NCBI RefSeq assembly: GCF_001649575.2
Contig: NC_051440.1
Location: forward strand, 16,179,567-16,243,566
Direction of reading: 5' to 3'
Length of the DNA stretch: 64,000 bases
Source of the DNA: Kryptolebias marmoratus
Taxonomy: Eukaryota > Chordata > Actinopteri > Cyprinodontiformes > Rivulidae
How positions within the stretch are numbered: position 1 is the first letter of the stretch; every line of letters begins with the position of its first letter. Shown piece by piece: positions 31,201-36,042 of the stretch. The notes beneath the pieces are model-generated. The model was not told the DNA's origin and did no database searches. It was given only the letters and a program-made list of their open reading frames with translations. A program made the position numbers and the translations under genes.

Positions 31201-31925
31201 CACAAAAATGGCTCTGATTGAGACAGTTTTACAGGTATTGAGCTAAAACCTGATGTGGTAGTAGCTGAGAATCATTTACAACACAAGCTCTGAGTTTAAG
31301 ATAACATTATTTTTTAGGGTTGGAATAAAACAACCTTTGACACAGAATAGGACAGAGAAGGTACAGTTTGTTACAACTTCACAGCATTAAGACACAATTT
31401 CTGTGTCACACATCACCGTTTAGGCTTTTGGGGGGGTTTTCAAAACCACTTTAGCTTCGCAGTTTGTCCAAATATACAAATCAACTCTGACAGATTTGTG
31501 TGCTTGAAAATGAATCCAGCAGCCTCATCAGAAAGGAGGCAGCAGAATTCAGATTTAATGCGTCCTCTTTTTCCACTGGTTCGTGAGGAGGACTTTGCTT
31601 TGAGCATCTGCTCGATCCAAAAATAACATCTGGTCCGAGTCGTTAAAATGACAATATCTGCGTGTGTGTGTTTGCGCTGTCAGGCCCAGTACATCTTCTT
31701 ACACCAAAGCACGCTGGAGCTTCTGAACAACAAAGGCAACAGCCAGTCCATCTGGTTTGTTAACTATTCAGCTCTGGAGAAGATGGACTCCCTGGACGCC
31801 ATGGAAGGTAAACAACGACAACACGAACACACGCATGTGCTCCGAGAAACAGAGTTAAAAAAACACTCATTTCACTTTGGTTTTTAGGTGATGTTGAACT
31901 CGAATGGGAGGAGACCACCATGTAA
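1386..31925 (+). CDS. ptprq: Receptor-type tyrosine-protein phosphatase Q, 3' part (45 exons, 5' end outside window)
   Basis: PTPRQ is a type I membrane phosphatase of the R3 class. It acts on phosphoinositides in vitro and is needed for shaft connectors and stereocilia in inner-ear hair cells. I joined 45 exons (112+109+115...+38 nt) into 7,278 nt with consistent phases, giving 2,425 residues and a TAA stop at 31923-31925. Window residues: half an FN3 domain (1-37), 16 FN3 domains (about 38-1832), a membrane-proximal region (1833-2007), a transmembrane helix (about 2018-2040), and a phosphatase domain (about 2090-2425) with signature Cys2326 in [11 protein letters not shown]. The C-terminus reads [12 protein letters not shown], which I recall as identical to mammalian PTPRQ. 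The catalytic loop is WPE and the substrate loop KNRF, both PTPRQ hallmarks. The window part alone is longer than I recall for human PTPRQ (about 2,300 residues), partly through a mucin-like insert in D4. The signal peptide and promoter are not in the window. Other R3 phosphatases are unlikely because of the WPE loop and the C-terminus. Confidence 0.95.
1612..1660. repeat. (CA)n followed by alternating GC/GT: Z-DNA-prone tract
   Basis: 49 bp of strictly alternating pyrimidine-purine: a CA run to 1646, then CGCGTGCGCGCGCAC. Located 115 bp after exon w1. Confidence 0.9.
2114..2222 (+). CDS. ptprq: ptprq exon w2: FN3 D1, first part
   Basis: Enters in phase 1 with [11 protein letters not shown] and contains the core Trp ([18 protein letters not shown]). 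It ends with AG of a split Arg codon (phase 2) before GTAGTT. Confidence 0.88.
2223..3625. other. ptprq intron with A-rich repeat material
   Basis: AT-rich; contains two fragments of the AAAGTGC dispersed repeat (about 2435-3000 and 3265-3490) and a possible TTTTAGCTA-family piece at 3070-3200. Nothing coding. Confidence 0.6.
3626..3740 (+). CDS. ptprq: ptprq exon w3: FN3 D1, middle part
   Basis: Completes the split Arg codon and continues [12 protein letters not shown] to the F strand (GSTYRIQ). It ends phase 0 before GTAAGA. Confidence 0.87.
4232..4272. repeat. (TG)n microsatellite
   Basis: About 20 uninterrupted TG units in the intron between w3 and w4. Confidence 0.95.
4600..4860 (-). 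repeat. CAAGATGGC-family repeat, inverted copy
   Basis: Contains GTATGACTCTCAGCTACTAC, TATAGCCATTTTTGTGTCGG and TTGAATTGGGTTGACTCTAA, the reverse complement of the family blocks. It ends about 20 bp before ptprq exon w4. Confidence 0.65.
4880..4949 (+). CDS. ptprq: ptprq exon w4: FN3 D1, last part
   Basis: A short exon encoding the G strand ([20 protein letters not shown]). The acceptor is TCTCCTTAG and the donor GTGAGT, leaving in phase 1. Confidence 0.87.
5026..5225 (+). CDS. ptprq: ptprq exon w5: FN3 D2, first half
   Basis: Encodes [14 protein letters not shown] with the core Trp in [15 protein letters not shown]. It runs from phase 1 to phase 0. The domain is longer than usual, with extra loop residues on both sides of the w5/w6 junction. 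Confidence 0.87.
5342..5570 (+). CDS. ptprq: ptprq exon w6: FN3 D2, second half
   Basis: Begins DAADILSRG and ends with a normal FN3 G strand ([18 protein letters not shown]). It holds an unusually long Ser/Pro-rich loop before the F strand ([15 protein letters not shown]). Phase 0 to 1. Confidence 0.87.
5652..5780 (+). CDS. ptprq: ptprq exon w7: FN3 D3, first half
   Basis: Encodes [13 protein letters not shown] and [19 protein letters not shown]. Phase 1 to 1. Confidence 0.9.
5879..6025 (+). CDS. ptprq: ptprq exon w8: FN3 D3, second half
   Basis: Encodes [20 protein letters not shown], a canonical F-G hairpin. Phase 1 to 1; donor GTAAAA. Confidence 0.9.
6138..6298 (+). CDS. ptprq: ptprq exon w9: FN3 D4, first half
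   Basis: Encodes [14 protein letters not shown] and [20 protein letters not shown]. It ends in phase 0 at QDITLTAE. The rest of D4 is split between the unusual exon w10 and exon w11. Confidence 0.9.
6299..7177. other. ptprq intron before the mucin-like exon
   Basis: AT-rich, with a diverged CAAGATGGC-family copy at about 6755-6905. No coding sequence. Confidence 0.55.
7178..7664 (+). CDS. ptprq: ptprq exon w10: long Ser/Thr/Pro-rich (mucin-like) insertion in FN3 D4
   Basis: At 487 nt this is the longest exon of the gene here (window residues 425-587). It opens [15 protein letters not shown], then RRKRS at 7238-7252, a match to the furin consensus R-X-K/R-R. About 135 residues rich in Ser, Thr, Ala and Pro follow, with no hydrophobic core pattern. 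The exon looks more GC-rich than its flanking introns. The frame is open throughout; acceptor CTTTCAG, donor GTGTGA, phase 0 to 1. Direct joining of w9 to w11 would shift the frame, so the exon is not a simple cassette. It sits between the C and E/F strands of the domain. The insertion is read directly; O-glycosylation and cleavage are inference. Confidence 0.85.
7765..7926 (+). CDS. ptprq: ptprq exon w11: FN3 D4, second half
   Basis: Resumes FN3 sequence after the insertion: [20 protein letters not shown] and [16 protein letters not shown]. Symmetric phase 1-1, 162 nt, donor GTGGGT. Confidence 0.88.
8027..8206 (+). CDS. ptprq: ptprq exon w12: FN3 D5, first half
   Basis: Encodes [15 protein letters not shown] and [20 protein letters not shown]. 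Phase 1 to 1. Confidence 0.9.
8288..8834. mobile_element. Palindromic element with TTAAAGGGATAG-type ends, copy 1
   Basis: The left end (GGGATGCTTATCTTTTGAAA, then GGTTCTGGAGAAAGGTTATG) is matched inverted at the right end (AGAACCTTTCTACAGAACCC, then TTTCAAAAGATCTGAGCTAT and CCCTTTA). It nearly fills the ptprq intron between w12 and w13. Confidence 0.7.
8895..9002 (+). CDS. ptprq: ptprq exon w13: FN3 D5, second half
   Basis: Encodes [20 protein letters not shown] and ends FVYTLED. The exon is too short and lacks a Met, so a six-frame view tends to miss it. Phase 1 to 1. Confidence 0.9.
9105..9470. repeat. Dispersed repeat (TTTATATGGCACCTTTCAAG type)
   Basis: TTTATATGGCACCTTTCAAG and TCACAAAGTGCTTCACATCA are frequent in fish genomes. 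Related text occurs at 2435-3000 (AAGCACCTTTCAGAGATCAA) and 3265-3490 (ACCAAAGTGCTTTACTAGCT). Class not assigned. Confidence 0.5.
9620..9901 (+). CDS. ptprq: ptprq exon w14: complete FN3 D6
   Basis: A whole FN3 domain in one phase 1-1 exon: [55 protein letters not shown]. Confidence 0.92.
9977..10258 (+). CDS. ptprq: ptprq exon w15: complete FN3 D7
   Basis: [19 protein letters not shown], then [20 protein letters not shown] and [20 protein letters not shown]. Same length (282 nt) and phase as w14. Several N-glycosylation sequons are visible. Confidence 0.92.
10667..10787 (+). CDS. ptprq: ptprq exon w16: FN3 D8, first half
   Basis: [19 protein letters not shown] and [20 protein letters not shown], ending with TG of a split Trp codon (phase 2). 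Confidence 0.9.
10813..10840. repeat. 28-T homopolymer
   Basis: A run of T in the short intron between ptprq w16 and w17, about 47 nt before the w17 acceptor. Confidence 0.95.
10888..11042 (+). CDS. ptprq: ptprq exon w17: FN3 D8, second half
   Basis: Completes the Trp codon, then [15 protein letters not shown] and [15 protein letters not shown]. The acceptor is TTGTTAG; a 28-T run lies upstream in the intron. Confidence 0.9.
11136..11281 (+). CDS. ptprq: ptprq exon w18: FN3 D9, first half
   Basis: [19 protein letters not shown] and [20 protein letters not shown]. Phase 1 to 0. Confidence 0.9.
11775..12040 (+). repeat. CAAGATGGC-family repeat, representative copy
   Basis: Ordered blocks: TTAGCAAAATATCTCCTGAA, CCACTGGATGGATTTTAATG, TTCAAGATGGCAGCTACAGC, CAGATATTGAGCTAAAG, GCTGAGAGTCATTCACCACA. 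I see the same order in 11 other places (listed in the findings). No terminal repeats or target duplications are recognised. It lies in the ptprq intron between w18 and w19. Confidence 0.75.
12788..12959 (+). CDS. ptprq: ptprq exon w19: FN3 D9, second half
   Basis: [16 protein letters not shown], then [20 protein letters not shown] and TVLLPED. Phase 0 to 1; donor GTCAGT. Confidence 0.88.
12960..14187. other. ptprq intron with a possible degenerate FN3 exon
   Basis: Mostly AT-rich, but 13565-13660 is GC-richer and resembles a broken FN3 exon, and 13791-13816 has good splice signals around 26 nt (see findings). Confidence 0.45.
14188..14508 (+). CDS. ptprq: ptprq exon w20: complete FN3 D10
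   Basis: [39 protein letters not shown] and [20 protein letters not shown]. One-exon FN3 domain, phase 1 to 1. Confidence 0.92.
14598..14873 (+). CDS. ptprq: ptprq exon w21: complete FN3 D11
   Basis: [39 protein letters not shown] and [20 protein letters not shown]. One-exon FN3 domain, phase 1 to 1. Confidence 0.92.
14930..15466. mobile_element. Non-autonomous hAT-like element
   Basis: Starts CTGGGGTGTCAAACCC and ends with GGGCCGGATGAAACG, CTGGCCCGCGGGCCTTGAG and CGACACGTGTG, a form common in vertebrate hAT derivatives. Flanks CTCTAAAG and ATCTAAAG match at 7 of 8 bases. The interior is AT-rich and non-coding. It lies in the ptprq intron before w22. Confidence 0.75.
15497..15648 (+). CDS. 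ptprq: ptprq exon w22: FN3 D12, first half
   Basis: [19 protein letters not shown] and [20 protein letters not shown]. Phase 1 to 0; donor GTACCA. A hAT-like element lies in the intron just upstream. Confidence 0.9.
15869..16010 (+). CDS. ptprq: ptprq exon w23: FN3 D12, second half
   Basis: [20 protein letters not shown], then [16 protein letters not shown]. Phase 0 to 1. Confidence 0.9.
16011..18209. other. ptprq intron (2.2 kb)
   Basis: Contains a CAAGATGGC-family copy (about 16235-16490) and the MITE at 17731-17943. The rest is unremarkable. Confidence 0.6.
17731..17943. mobile_element. Palindromic hAT-type MITE, copy 2, with perfect 8-bp target duplication
   Basis: A 213-bp near-palindrome from CAGGGGTGACC to GGCCACCCCTG, flanked on both sides by CTATAAAC (17723-17730 and 17944-17951). 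Eight-bp duplications and CAGGGGTG ends are hAT features. It has no coding capacity and can fold into one long hairpin. It lies in the ptprq intron between w23 and w24. Confidence 0.88.
18210..18485 (+). CDS. ptprq: ptprq exon w24: complete FN3 D13
   Basis: [39 protein letters not shown] and [20 protein letters not shown]. One-exon FN3 domain. Confidence 0.92.
18582..18938 (+). CDS. ptprq: ptprq exon w25: complete FN3 D14 with Cys-containing loop
   Basis: [37 protein letters not shown] and [20 protein letters not shown]. An extra loop of about 30 residues holds two cysteines (TDCEPIAQ... ASHCVDAE) that could pair. At 357 nt it is longer than sister one-domain exons. Confidence 0.9.
18939..19551. 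other. ptprq intron, nothing recognised
   Basis: AT-rich single-copy-looking sequence; no repeat or coding signal seen. Confidence 0.5.
19552..19661 (+). CDS. ptprq: ptprq exon w26: FN3 D15, first half
   Basis: [19 protein letters not shown] and [18 protein letters not shown]. Phase 1 to 0; donor GTCACA. Confidence 0.88.
19790..19976 (+). CDS. ptprq: ptprq exon w27: FN3 D15, second half
   Basis: [18 protein letters not shown], then [20 protein letters not shown]. Phase 0 to 1. Confidence 0.9.
20063..20301 (+). CDS. ptprq: ptprq exon w28: FN3 D16, main part
   Basis: [38 protein letters not shown] and [10 protein letters not shown]. The usual core Trp is replaced by Phe (SFSPP). Phase 1 to 0. 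Confidence 0.9.
20515..21425. mobile_element. Probable third, diverged copy of the palindromic family
   Basis: Left part has GGAAAGGTTATGAACAGTTA and TCCTAAAACAACTCCAG. The right part has ACTTTATTTCTCTGAATGGA and TCTCCAGAACCCCACTTTCA. The arms match the family but the middle (about 500 bp) is unrelated. It lies in the ptprq intron between w28 and w29. Confidence 0.45.
21470..21539 (+). CDS. ptprq: ptprq exon w29: FN3 D16, last strand
   Basis: A short 70-nt exon encoding [20 protein letters not shown]. Phase 0 to 1; acceptor TTTGTAG. Confidence 0.88.
21821..21979 (+). CDS. ptprq: ptprq exon w30: membrane-proximal extracellular region, part 1
   Basis: [17 protein letters not shown] followed by [20 protein letters not shown]. 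This is the divergent region after the FN3 array; it does not follow the FN3 PP...W...PNG pattern. Phase 1 to 1. Confidence 0.87.
22172..22463 (+). CDS. ptprq: ptprq exon w31: membrane-proximal extracellular region, part 2
   Basis: [20 protein letters not shown] to [11 protein letters not shown], with cysteines in PPCLL, DSCME and PFCNG that probably form disulphides. Phase 1 to 2. Confidence 0.88.
22577..22650 (+). CDS. ptprq: ptprq exon w32: membrane-proximal extracellular region, part 3
   Basis: [20 protein letters not shown], then IRTS. Last extracellular exon before the membrane segment. Phase 2 to 1. Confidence 0.88.
22651..23722. other. ptprq intron with an unidentified open frame
   Basis: Contains a 136-codon minus-strand open frame (22982-23392) and GCGGTACATGTTA in tandem near 23520-23560. 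Possibly transposon-derived. Confidence 0.4.
23723..23822 (+). CDS. ptprq: ptprq exon w33: transmembrane segment
   Basis: [10 protein letters not shown] is followed by about 21 hydrophobic residues ([19 protein letters not shown]), then CCSVK. Basic residues (HQRKK) follow in the next exon, as expected for type I topology. Phase 1 to 2. Confidence 0.93.
23932..24060 (+). CDS. ptprq: ptprq exon w34: juxtamembrane linker
   Basis: [19 protein letters not shown] then [20 protein letters not shown]. It has 129 nt and is symmetric (phase 2-2), so it could be skipped in frame. Confidence 0.88.
24890..25300 (+). repeat. TTTTAGCTA-rich dispersed repeat, copy 1
   Basis: Has CTAACTTTTATACTTTTCAA and ACTTTATTTACAGACATTTC, then many short TTTTAGCTACTTTTAGCTAA-type units. 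The same layout appears at 43290-43650 and, inverted, at 56690-57080. Found in a ptprq intron. Confidence 0.6.
25621..25665 (+). CDS. ptprq: ptprq exon w35: 45-nt juxtamembrane micro-exon
   Basis: Encodes [16 protein letters not shown] across both junctions, matching the mammalian PTPRQ linker as I recall it. Acceptor CTCCCACCAG, donor GTAAGT, phase 2-2. Confidence 0.87.
26285..26311 (+). CDS. ptprq: ptprq exon w36: 27-nt micro-exon
   Basis: Encodes LLSYRKSL between split Gln and Lys codons. Acceptor TTTCATCCAG, donor GTAAGT, phase 2-2. It matches the LLSYRKS segment I recall in mammalian PTPRQ. Confidence 0.85.
26463..26544 (+). CDS. ptprq: ptprq exon w37: start of phosphatase domain
   Basis: [19 protein letters not shown] then KFQEEFA, the N-terminal helix of the PTP domain. 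Phase 2 to 0; donor GTAAGC. Confidence 0.9.
26820..26910 (+). CDS. ptprq: ptprq exon w38: PTP domain, KNRF loop
   Basis: [19 protein letters not shown] then [11 protein letters not shown]. Most classical PTPs have KNRY here; the Tyr that packs on phosphotyrosine is Phe (codon 26892-26894). Phase 0 to 1. Confidence 0.93.
27005..27081 (+). CDS. ptprq: ptprq exon w39: PTP domain, DYINAS motif
   Basis: [17 protein letters not shown] then DYINASFVS, the conserved PTP DYINAS motif. Phase 1 to 0. Confidence 0.93.
27182..27316 (+). CDS. ptprq: ptprq exon w40: PTP domain, ATQGPLP/DFWRM motifs
   Basis: [19 protein letters not shown], then [20 protein letters not shown] and CYEKGK. All are classical PTP motifs. 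Phase 0 to 0. Confidence 0.95.
27435..27560 (+). CDS. ptprq: ptprq exon w41: PTP domain, HKYWPED motif
   Basis: [19 protein letters not shown] to [11 protein letters not shown]. Phase 0 to 0. Confidence 0.94.
27561..29785. other. ptprq intron (2.2 kb) between w41 and w42
   Basis: Strongly AT-rich. Only the tRNA-like fragment at 29255-29335 stands out. Confidence 0.55.
29255..29335 (+). pseudogene. tRNA-like 3' half (degenerate)
   Basis: GGTCGTGAGTTCGAGCCTCG is a T-arm/B-box-like match. It is preceded by an anticodon-loop-like TTCTTAATCTGAAG and followed by CTTGGAGCACCA. I found no matching 5' acceptor strand (GCTCCAA) upstream. The genomic CCA suggests a retroposed copy or a SINE head. Not a functional tRNA as far as I can see. 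Confidence 0.35.
29786..29931 (+). CDS. ptprq: ptprq exon w42: PTP domain, WPE loop and catalytic Cys
   Basis: [20 protein letters not shown] holds the catalytic-acid loop as WPE (Glu codon 29834-29836) where most PTPs have WPD. It ends IVVHC plus AG of the next Ser. The nucleophilic Cys codon is 29927-29929 (window residue 2326). Confidence 0.95.
30061..30196 (+). CDS. ptprq: ptprq exon w43: PTP signature loop
   Basis: Completes the signature: [18 protein letters not shown], then [19 protein letters not shown]. The P-loop Arg (GVGRTG) is intact. Phase 2 to 0. Confidence 0.95.
30775..31290 (+). repeat. Two head-to-tail CAAGATGGC-family copies
   Basis: Copy 1 (30775-31020) has AATGAACCACTGGACGAATC and AAGATGGCCGCTGCAGTCAG. 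Copy 2 (31070-31290) has CATGAACCACTGGATGGATT and AAGATGGCCACCACAGCTAA. They lie in the last large ptprq intron (w43/w44). Confidence 0.7.
31684..31807 (+). CDS. ptprq: ptprq exon w44: end of PTP domain
   Basis: [18 protein letters not shown] then [25 protein letters not shown] is the usual PTP Q-loop region. Phase 0 to 1. Confidence 0.94.
31888..31925 (+). CDS. ptprq: ptprq exon w45: C-terminal tail and stop
   Basis: [12 protein letters not shown] followed by TAA at 31923-31925. There is no second phosphatase domain, as expected for the R3 class. Confidence 0.94.
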
Positions 31926-32390
31926 AAGACTGTTGGGGAATCCTGTTAGAGTTGTTGTTTTGGGGGGTTGTGAGACCTCGGAGGGGACCGCTGCCGAGCA
32001 GAAAACTTTAAGAATAAATAAGAAAGAACAGGAGGTCAACAAGGACTTTGCTGCTCCTCTTTAAGCCCCGTTTCTCCGTCCAGTTCCTACCATTTTGTCC
32101 ACCCGTTTCCAAAGACGGGGAGACAAAACACGACGAGGGGGCAAGACTTTCAGAAAAAGACAGGGACAAGAGAGAGAGAGGGTGAGCTGACTATAAAAGC
32201 TTCATCTCCTTTCTACGCCTTCAGGTACTTTGCACAGATATATGAATTACTTTATGTGTTTTTGTAAGATAATTTATTCAGCCAAACAATGGTATTTTTC
32301 TCCGTCTCTTTGTAACTCTGCGTCGAAGTGCTTATCTTTTCTCAAGAGTGATTTGCAAAAAGACAAAATAAAAGAAACCAGCATTTTTCC
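31926..32390 (+). other. ptprq: ptprq 3' UTR
   Basis: Non-coding sequence after the stop. AATAAA occurs at 32013-32018 and 32367-32372; the second, in an A-rich context, is the more likely poly(A) signal. The true cleavage site is not visible. Confidence 0.55.
32367..32372 (+). terminator. Likely poly(A) signal of ptprq
   Basis: A canonical AATAAA about 440 nt after the stop codon, followed within 60 nt by T-rich sequence (TTTGTTTTTTTT). An earlier AATAAA at 32013-32018 is an alternative. Confidence 0.5.
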
Positions 32391-34414
32391 CCTGCCTTGA
32401 TGCTCGACAGTAAAAACTTTGTTTTTTTTCCCCCCACTGAACTCTTTGTCAAATGTCTAACTGCTTTTGATATTGAAATGGAAAAAGACTAAAGAGTAAT
32501 CTTTTAGTGTTGTTACTTTTGATTGATGAGAGAGTTGGGATGTTTGCTTAATTTAAAAAAAAAAAAAAAACAGAGTTAAAGTGTGCCTTTTCTTCTTCAG
32601 TGGTTTTTACTGATGAAATACAGCTGCAGATTAACAAAGGCCACGTTTGCACAAATGGGAGTCGTTCTGCCCCACAGAAGACACAGCACCTGAATAAATA
32701 CTTTTACTCAGCAACTCGACAACGAAGCGTATTTGCAAAAATATCTGCCTATTAGTTTCCTCAAACACAACATAAGCAGCCGTGCATTTAAATATTAGAA
32801 CATGTAAAGCTACTCTAGTAGTTGTTGTCTTTGTCACACATTCACACCACAGTCGCACTGCCCACAGCTGAGATCGTGTCTCTACTTCTATTAAATAAAC
32901 CTTCAGTAAATTGCCAAAAAACAAAACAAGTCCTCAGACAACTAGATAAGGGCGATACTGAAGAAGAATCTTGTAATTCCTCTGGGCAAAAATATAAACC
33001 TGTTGTTCCTGAAGAACAGATGAAACAAAATAAAAAGATTAAATAAATAAGAACAAAGAAATAAAGAAATGATTACCAAAGAAGCTACCAGGGACCAGAC
33101 AGATACTCTCAAAATGTGCTTCTCTGTCTTTTATTTTAAACACTTTGCTTTAATTTCAATGGGGAATATTTTACAATCCAGAAAGGACGGTGAGAGGAAC
33201 TTGTGAGGACTTATTCCTGCAGGAATCGCCCCAGTCTGCTTCAGAGGTGTGCCATGGAAATAACCACAGATTTCTATGCAATTAACCATGTAATGCAAAA
33301 CTAAGAGCAACGTAAGTTTCATTAAATGTTAGTTTGGGTTTCTGTTAAACGTTTGAGACTGGAGTTCTTTTAAGATGAATGCAATCTACTTTGGTCTTGG
33401 CCCCACTCAGATTAGCTATTAGCCAGAATTAAACTCTATTTCTCCAAACTGAGGTCAATCTAAGAGCTATCTACAACAGGTAAGATATTATTGTTCATAA
33501 CCTTTCTATAGAAACCCACTTCAAAATATGAAATATGTTTAACACAATAAGTAAGTAGCTGACTGCACTGCAATAAAGCTCATCCTCTGCTATAGAAAAC
33601 CTACTTCATGCTTTTTGTTTAATGGCTTTATTTGTTGTTTTTATGTAAGAAATATAAAGCTATAAACCATACTAATGCAGGATCAAATAGTTCTTAATTA
33701 CAACTGTTCATTTTTTTTTTTTTTTTTAAAAAGAGCACAAAAGTCACTGGTTGTTCGTCCTCACACTCTAATCACCAAATTTAATAACCTGCATCTTATT
33801 CAGTACGACTGAATGAAAATAATAACTGAGCATCACTTTGAATGTTGTGGCTGTAAGGAATTCGAAGAGATGGCATTATCTTCTTCTCTTTCAGAACAAA
33901 TGGGCCGGTGGTGTTTTGTTGTGTTTTTTTATGTGGAAAAGAGATAAAGGAGGCTTTGGTCCTTTAGCATTTAGAGATTTTAAATCCCCCATCAGGGATG
34001 TCACTGAGGTACTTTCGTATCATTTGGCTCAGTTAGAAATGTTAAATGGTTTTTAAAAAATATCTAACCAGAATCTTGCCTCTTTGGATTTGTAGCAACC
34101 AGTGCGGCTTCATGAATATTGTGTAATTCAAATCACCAACACACAGAAGCACACAAAGATTCATCAGGACGGCCCAAATGTGACGTTCAGGCGCTTCAGA
34201 TTCAGGTTTGGTTTTGAGCCGATTGTGTTCCTTAATGAATGAGTTCACCTGGTGTACCGCGATAGCACCGGGACTCCGCCGTGGACTGATTTTCTCATAA
34301 GCTCCTTTATTCCAGCAACCTCCTTGCACACCTGGTGCAAATTCATTTATTAGGAAGGCAGCGAGATGCAGGCGTTGGCCTTAATGAAGCACACAGACGG
34401 ACAGTCCAGGACCG
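32391..34414. other. Intergenic space between the convergent genes
   Basis: No gene found on either strand. Contains a 16-A run near 32555, a half copy of the palindromic family (33385-33541) and a T/A homopolymer region near 33710-33735. Confidence 0.5.
33385..33541. mobile_element. Half copy of the palindromic family
   Basis: Contains CTATTTCTCCAAACTGAGGT, CTACAACAGGTAAGATATTA and CATAACCTTTCTATAGAAAC, the right arm only. Located in the intergenic space. Confidence 0.5.
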
Positions 34415-34428
34415 AGAGTAAAAACTAC

Positions 34429-34434
34429 TTTATT
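34429..34434 (-). terminator. Candidate distal poly(A) signal of iqsec3
   Basis: TTTATT on the + strand, AATAAA on the minus strand. A proximal alternative is 37105-37110, only about 120 nt after the stop. Confidence 0.4.
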
Positions 34435-34885
34435 CTTTCATTCTCTTCAAACAGAAAAACAAAAACTTAGAAATTCCAATAGGAAACGTGTTGATCTTTA
34501 AGAAATTTCCTAGTTAGAAACATTGTGAGGGTGCAAAGATTAATTGACGGTGCTCCACGGAGAGGGTGCAGGTTGGTGCGTCTCCATGACAACCACGGAG
34601 AAGAGGAAGAGGGGGAAGGGGGCGGGCAAAGAGGGAGGAGAAAATTACATCAATCAACCCAACATGCCCTGACAGTAATGATGCAAACATAAAGTCCAGA
34701 TTCTTCTTTGTGCTTCAAATTAAAGAATAATTATCAGGAAACAAAAAGAAATAAAAAAATCATGCGATATAATACATGTCAGTCCGAGTTTCTAAGAACC
34801 AAAGAGGGGCTGATGACTTCACAAACCAGGAAGTTAGTTGTTGCTTTGGCAGGTGTGTGTGTGTGAGCGTGTTATTTTTCAAATC

Positions 34886-34908
34886 TGTGTGTGTGTGTGT
34901 GTGTGTGT
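34886..34908. repeat. (TG)n microsatellite
   Basis: TG repeats in the presumed iqsec3 3' UTR region (CA repeats in the minus-strand transcript); a shorter run lies at 34853-34865. Confidence 0.9.
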
Positions 34909-35450
34909 CTGATGCGGTTTTATTGTATTTACCAATACAGCGTAGCCCTTTACACACCTAAACAGGTAAAACAGCCATCTCTTAGTAGTACTGTAGTAAC
35001 ACGACGTGGTAATTTATTAATGGACGTTGTAGTATAATGTCAGTGTTTGTTGCCATGGTAACAGGAGTGGAGTCTAGAAAAACTGCCCGTTTCCTGCCTC
35101 TCGTTAGGGTAGCATTAAAGACGTCCCCTGATAATAAACGCTAGCTATAATAACTATAATACTCTTTTTTTCTGTTTTAAACTAGATTTTTCTCTGTACA
35201 AATAACGTACGTAGATACACACACTGGGCAAACCAATCACTTTTTTTTTTTTCTCTCCAGAATAAATCTATGATATCTATTTACAGTATATCCAATATAT
35301 TCTGCGGTGCACAAAATCTGTCCTCTGCTGGATGACGTATGATGTGCTGTACATATCGGCTGGAGCCTGAAAATCATCAACTTCTGAACAGACAACACGG
35401 TGATGAAACAAAGAGATAAGTTCATAGACATCATCAGTTTTCCCTCTTAT

Positions 35451-35840
35451 TTAAAGGGATAGTCCAGAAGTTTTTAAAGCGGGCTTTGTTGGAAAGATTA
35501 TGAACAAATAATATCTTAACGTCTTCCTAATCTGACAGCTAGCCTGAGTCCAAAGTGGACTGTTGTGTCTGAAAACAACTCAAATCTATATTTTTTACAA
35601 ACTAAGGTTGTTCGAGAGCAATTTGCAACTAGAGAAAGTCTGATTTTAATTAGTCGATATTGGCCACTTTATAAAAACAGGCAGTCGGCCCTGCCTGTGT
35701 GCACCTAATAGGTTAACCAAGTCAGAAAAATAAGATGCAGCTGCAGCTGCTACAACCAGTTTACTGTAGTTCAGTCAATTATTTTAAAGTGCTTCTAAAG
35801 GTTGTTAAAGATATGTTTATTTAAGTTAATCAATTATTGT

Positions 35841-35902
<62 letters not shown>

Positions 35903-36042
35903 GACTATCAGCTGCACTGATTTCTAAAAATTAGCATTGGCCATAGATAATTATCAGTAAGTCTTTATCTACAACAGGTAAGATATTAACTGTTCATAAC
36001 CACAAAACCCTTCACTCCAAAAGCTCTGAAGTATCGTTTTAA
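35451..36042. mobile_element. Palindromic element with TTAAAGGGATAG-type ends, copy 2
   Basis: Starts TTAAAGGGATAGTCC and ends CTCTGAAGTATCGTTTTAA. The inner arms (GAAAGATTATGAACAAATAA against CAGGTAAGATATTAACTGTT) match the other copies. An AT microsatellite sits inside at 35841-35902. Confidence 0.65.
35841..35902. repeat. (AT)n microsatellite
   Basis: About 30 TA units with two CA interruptions, inside palindromic element copy 2. Confidence 0.95.
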
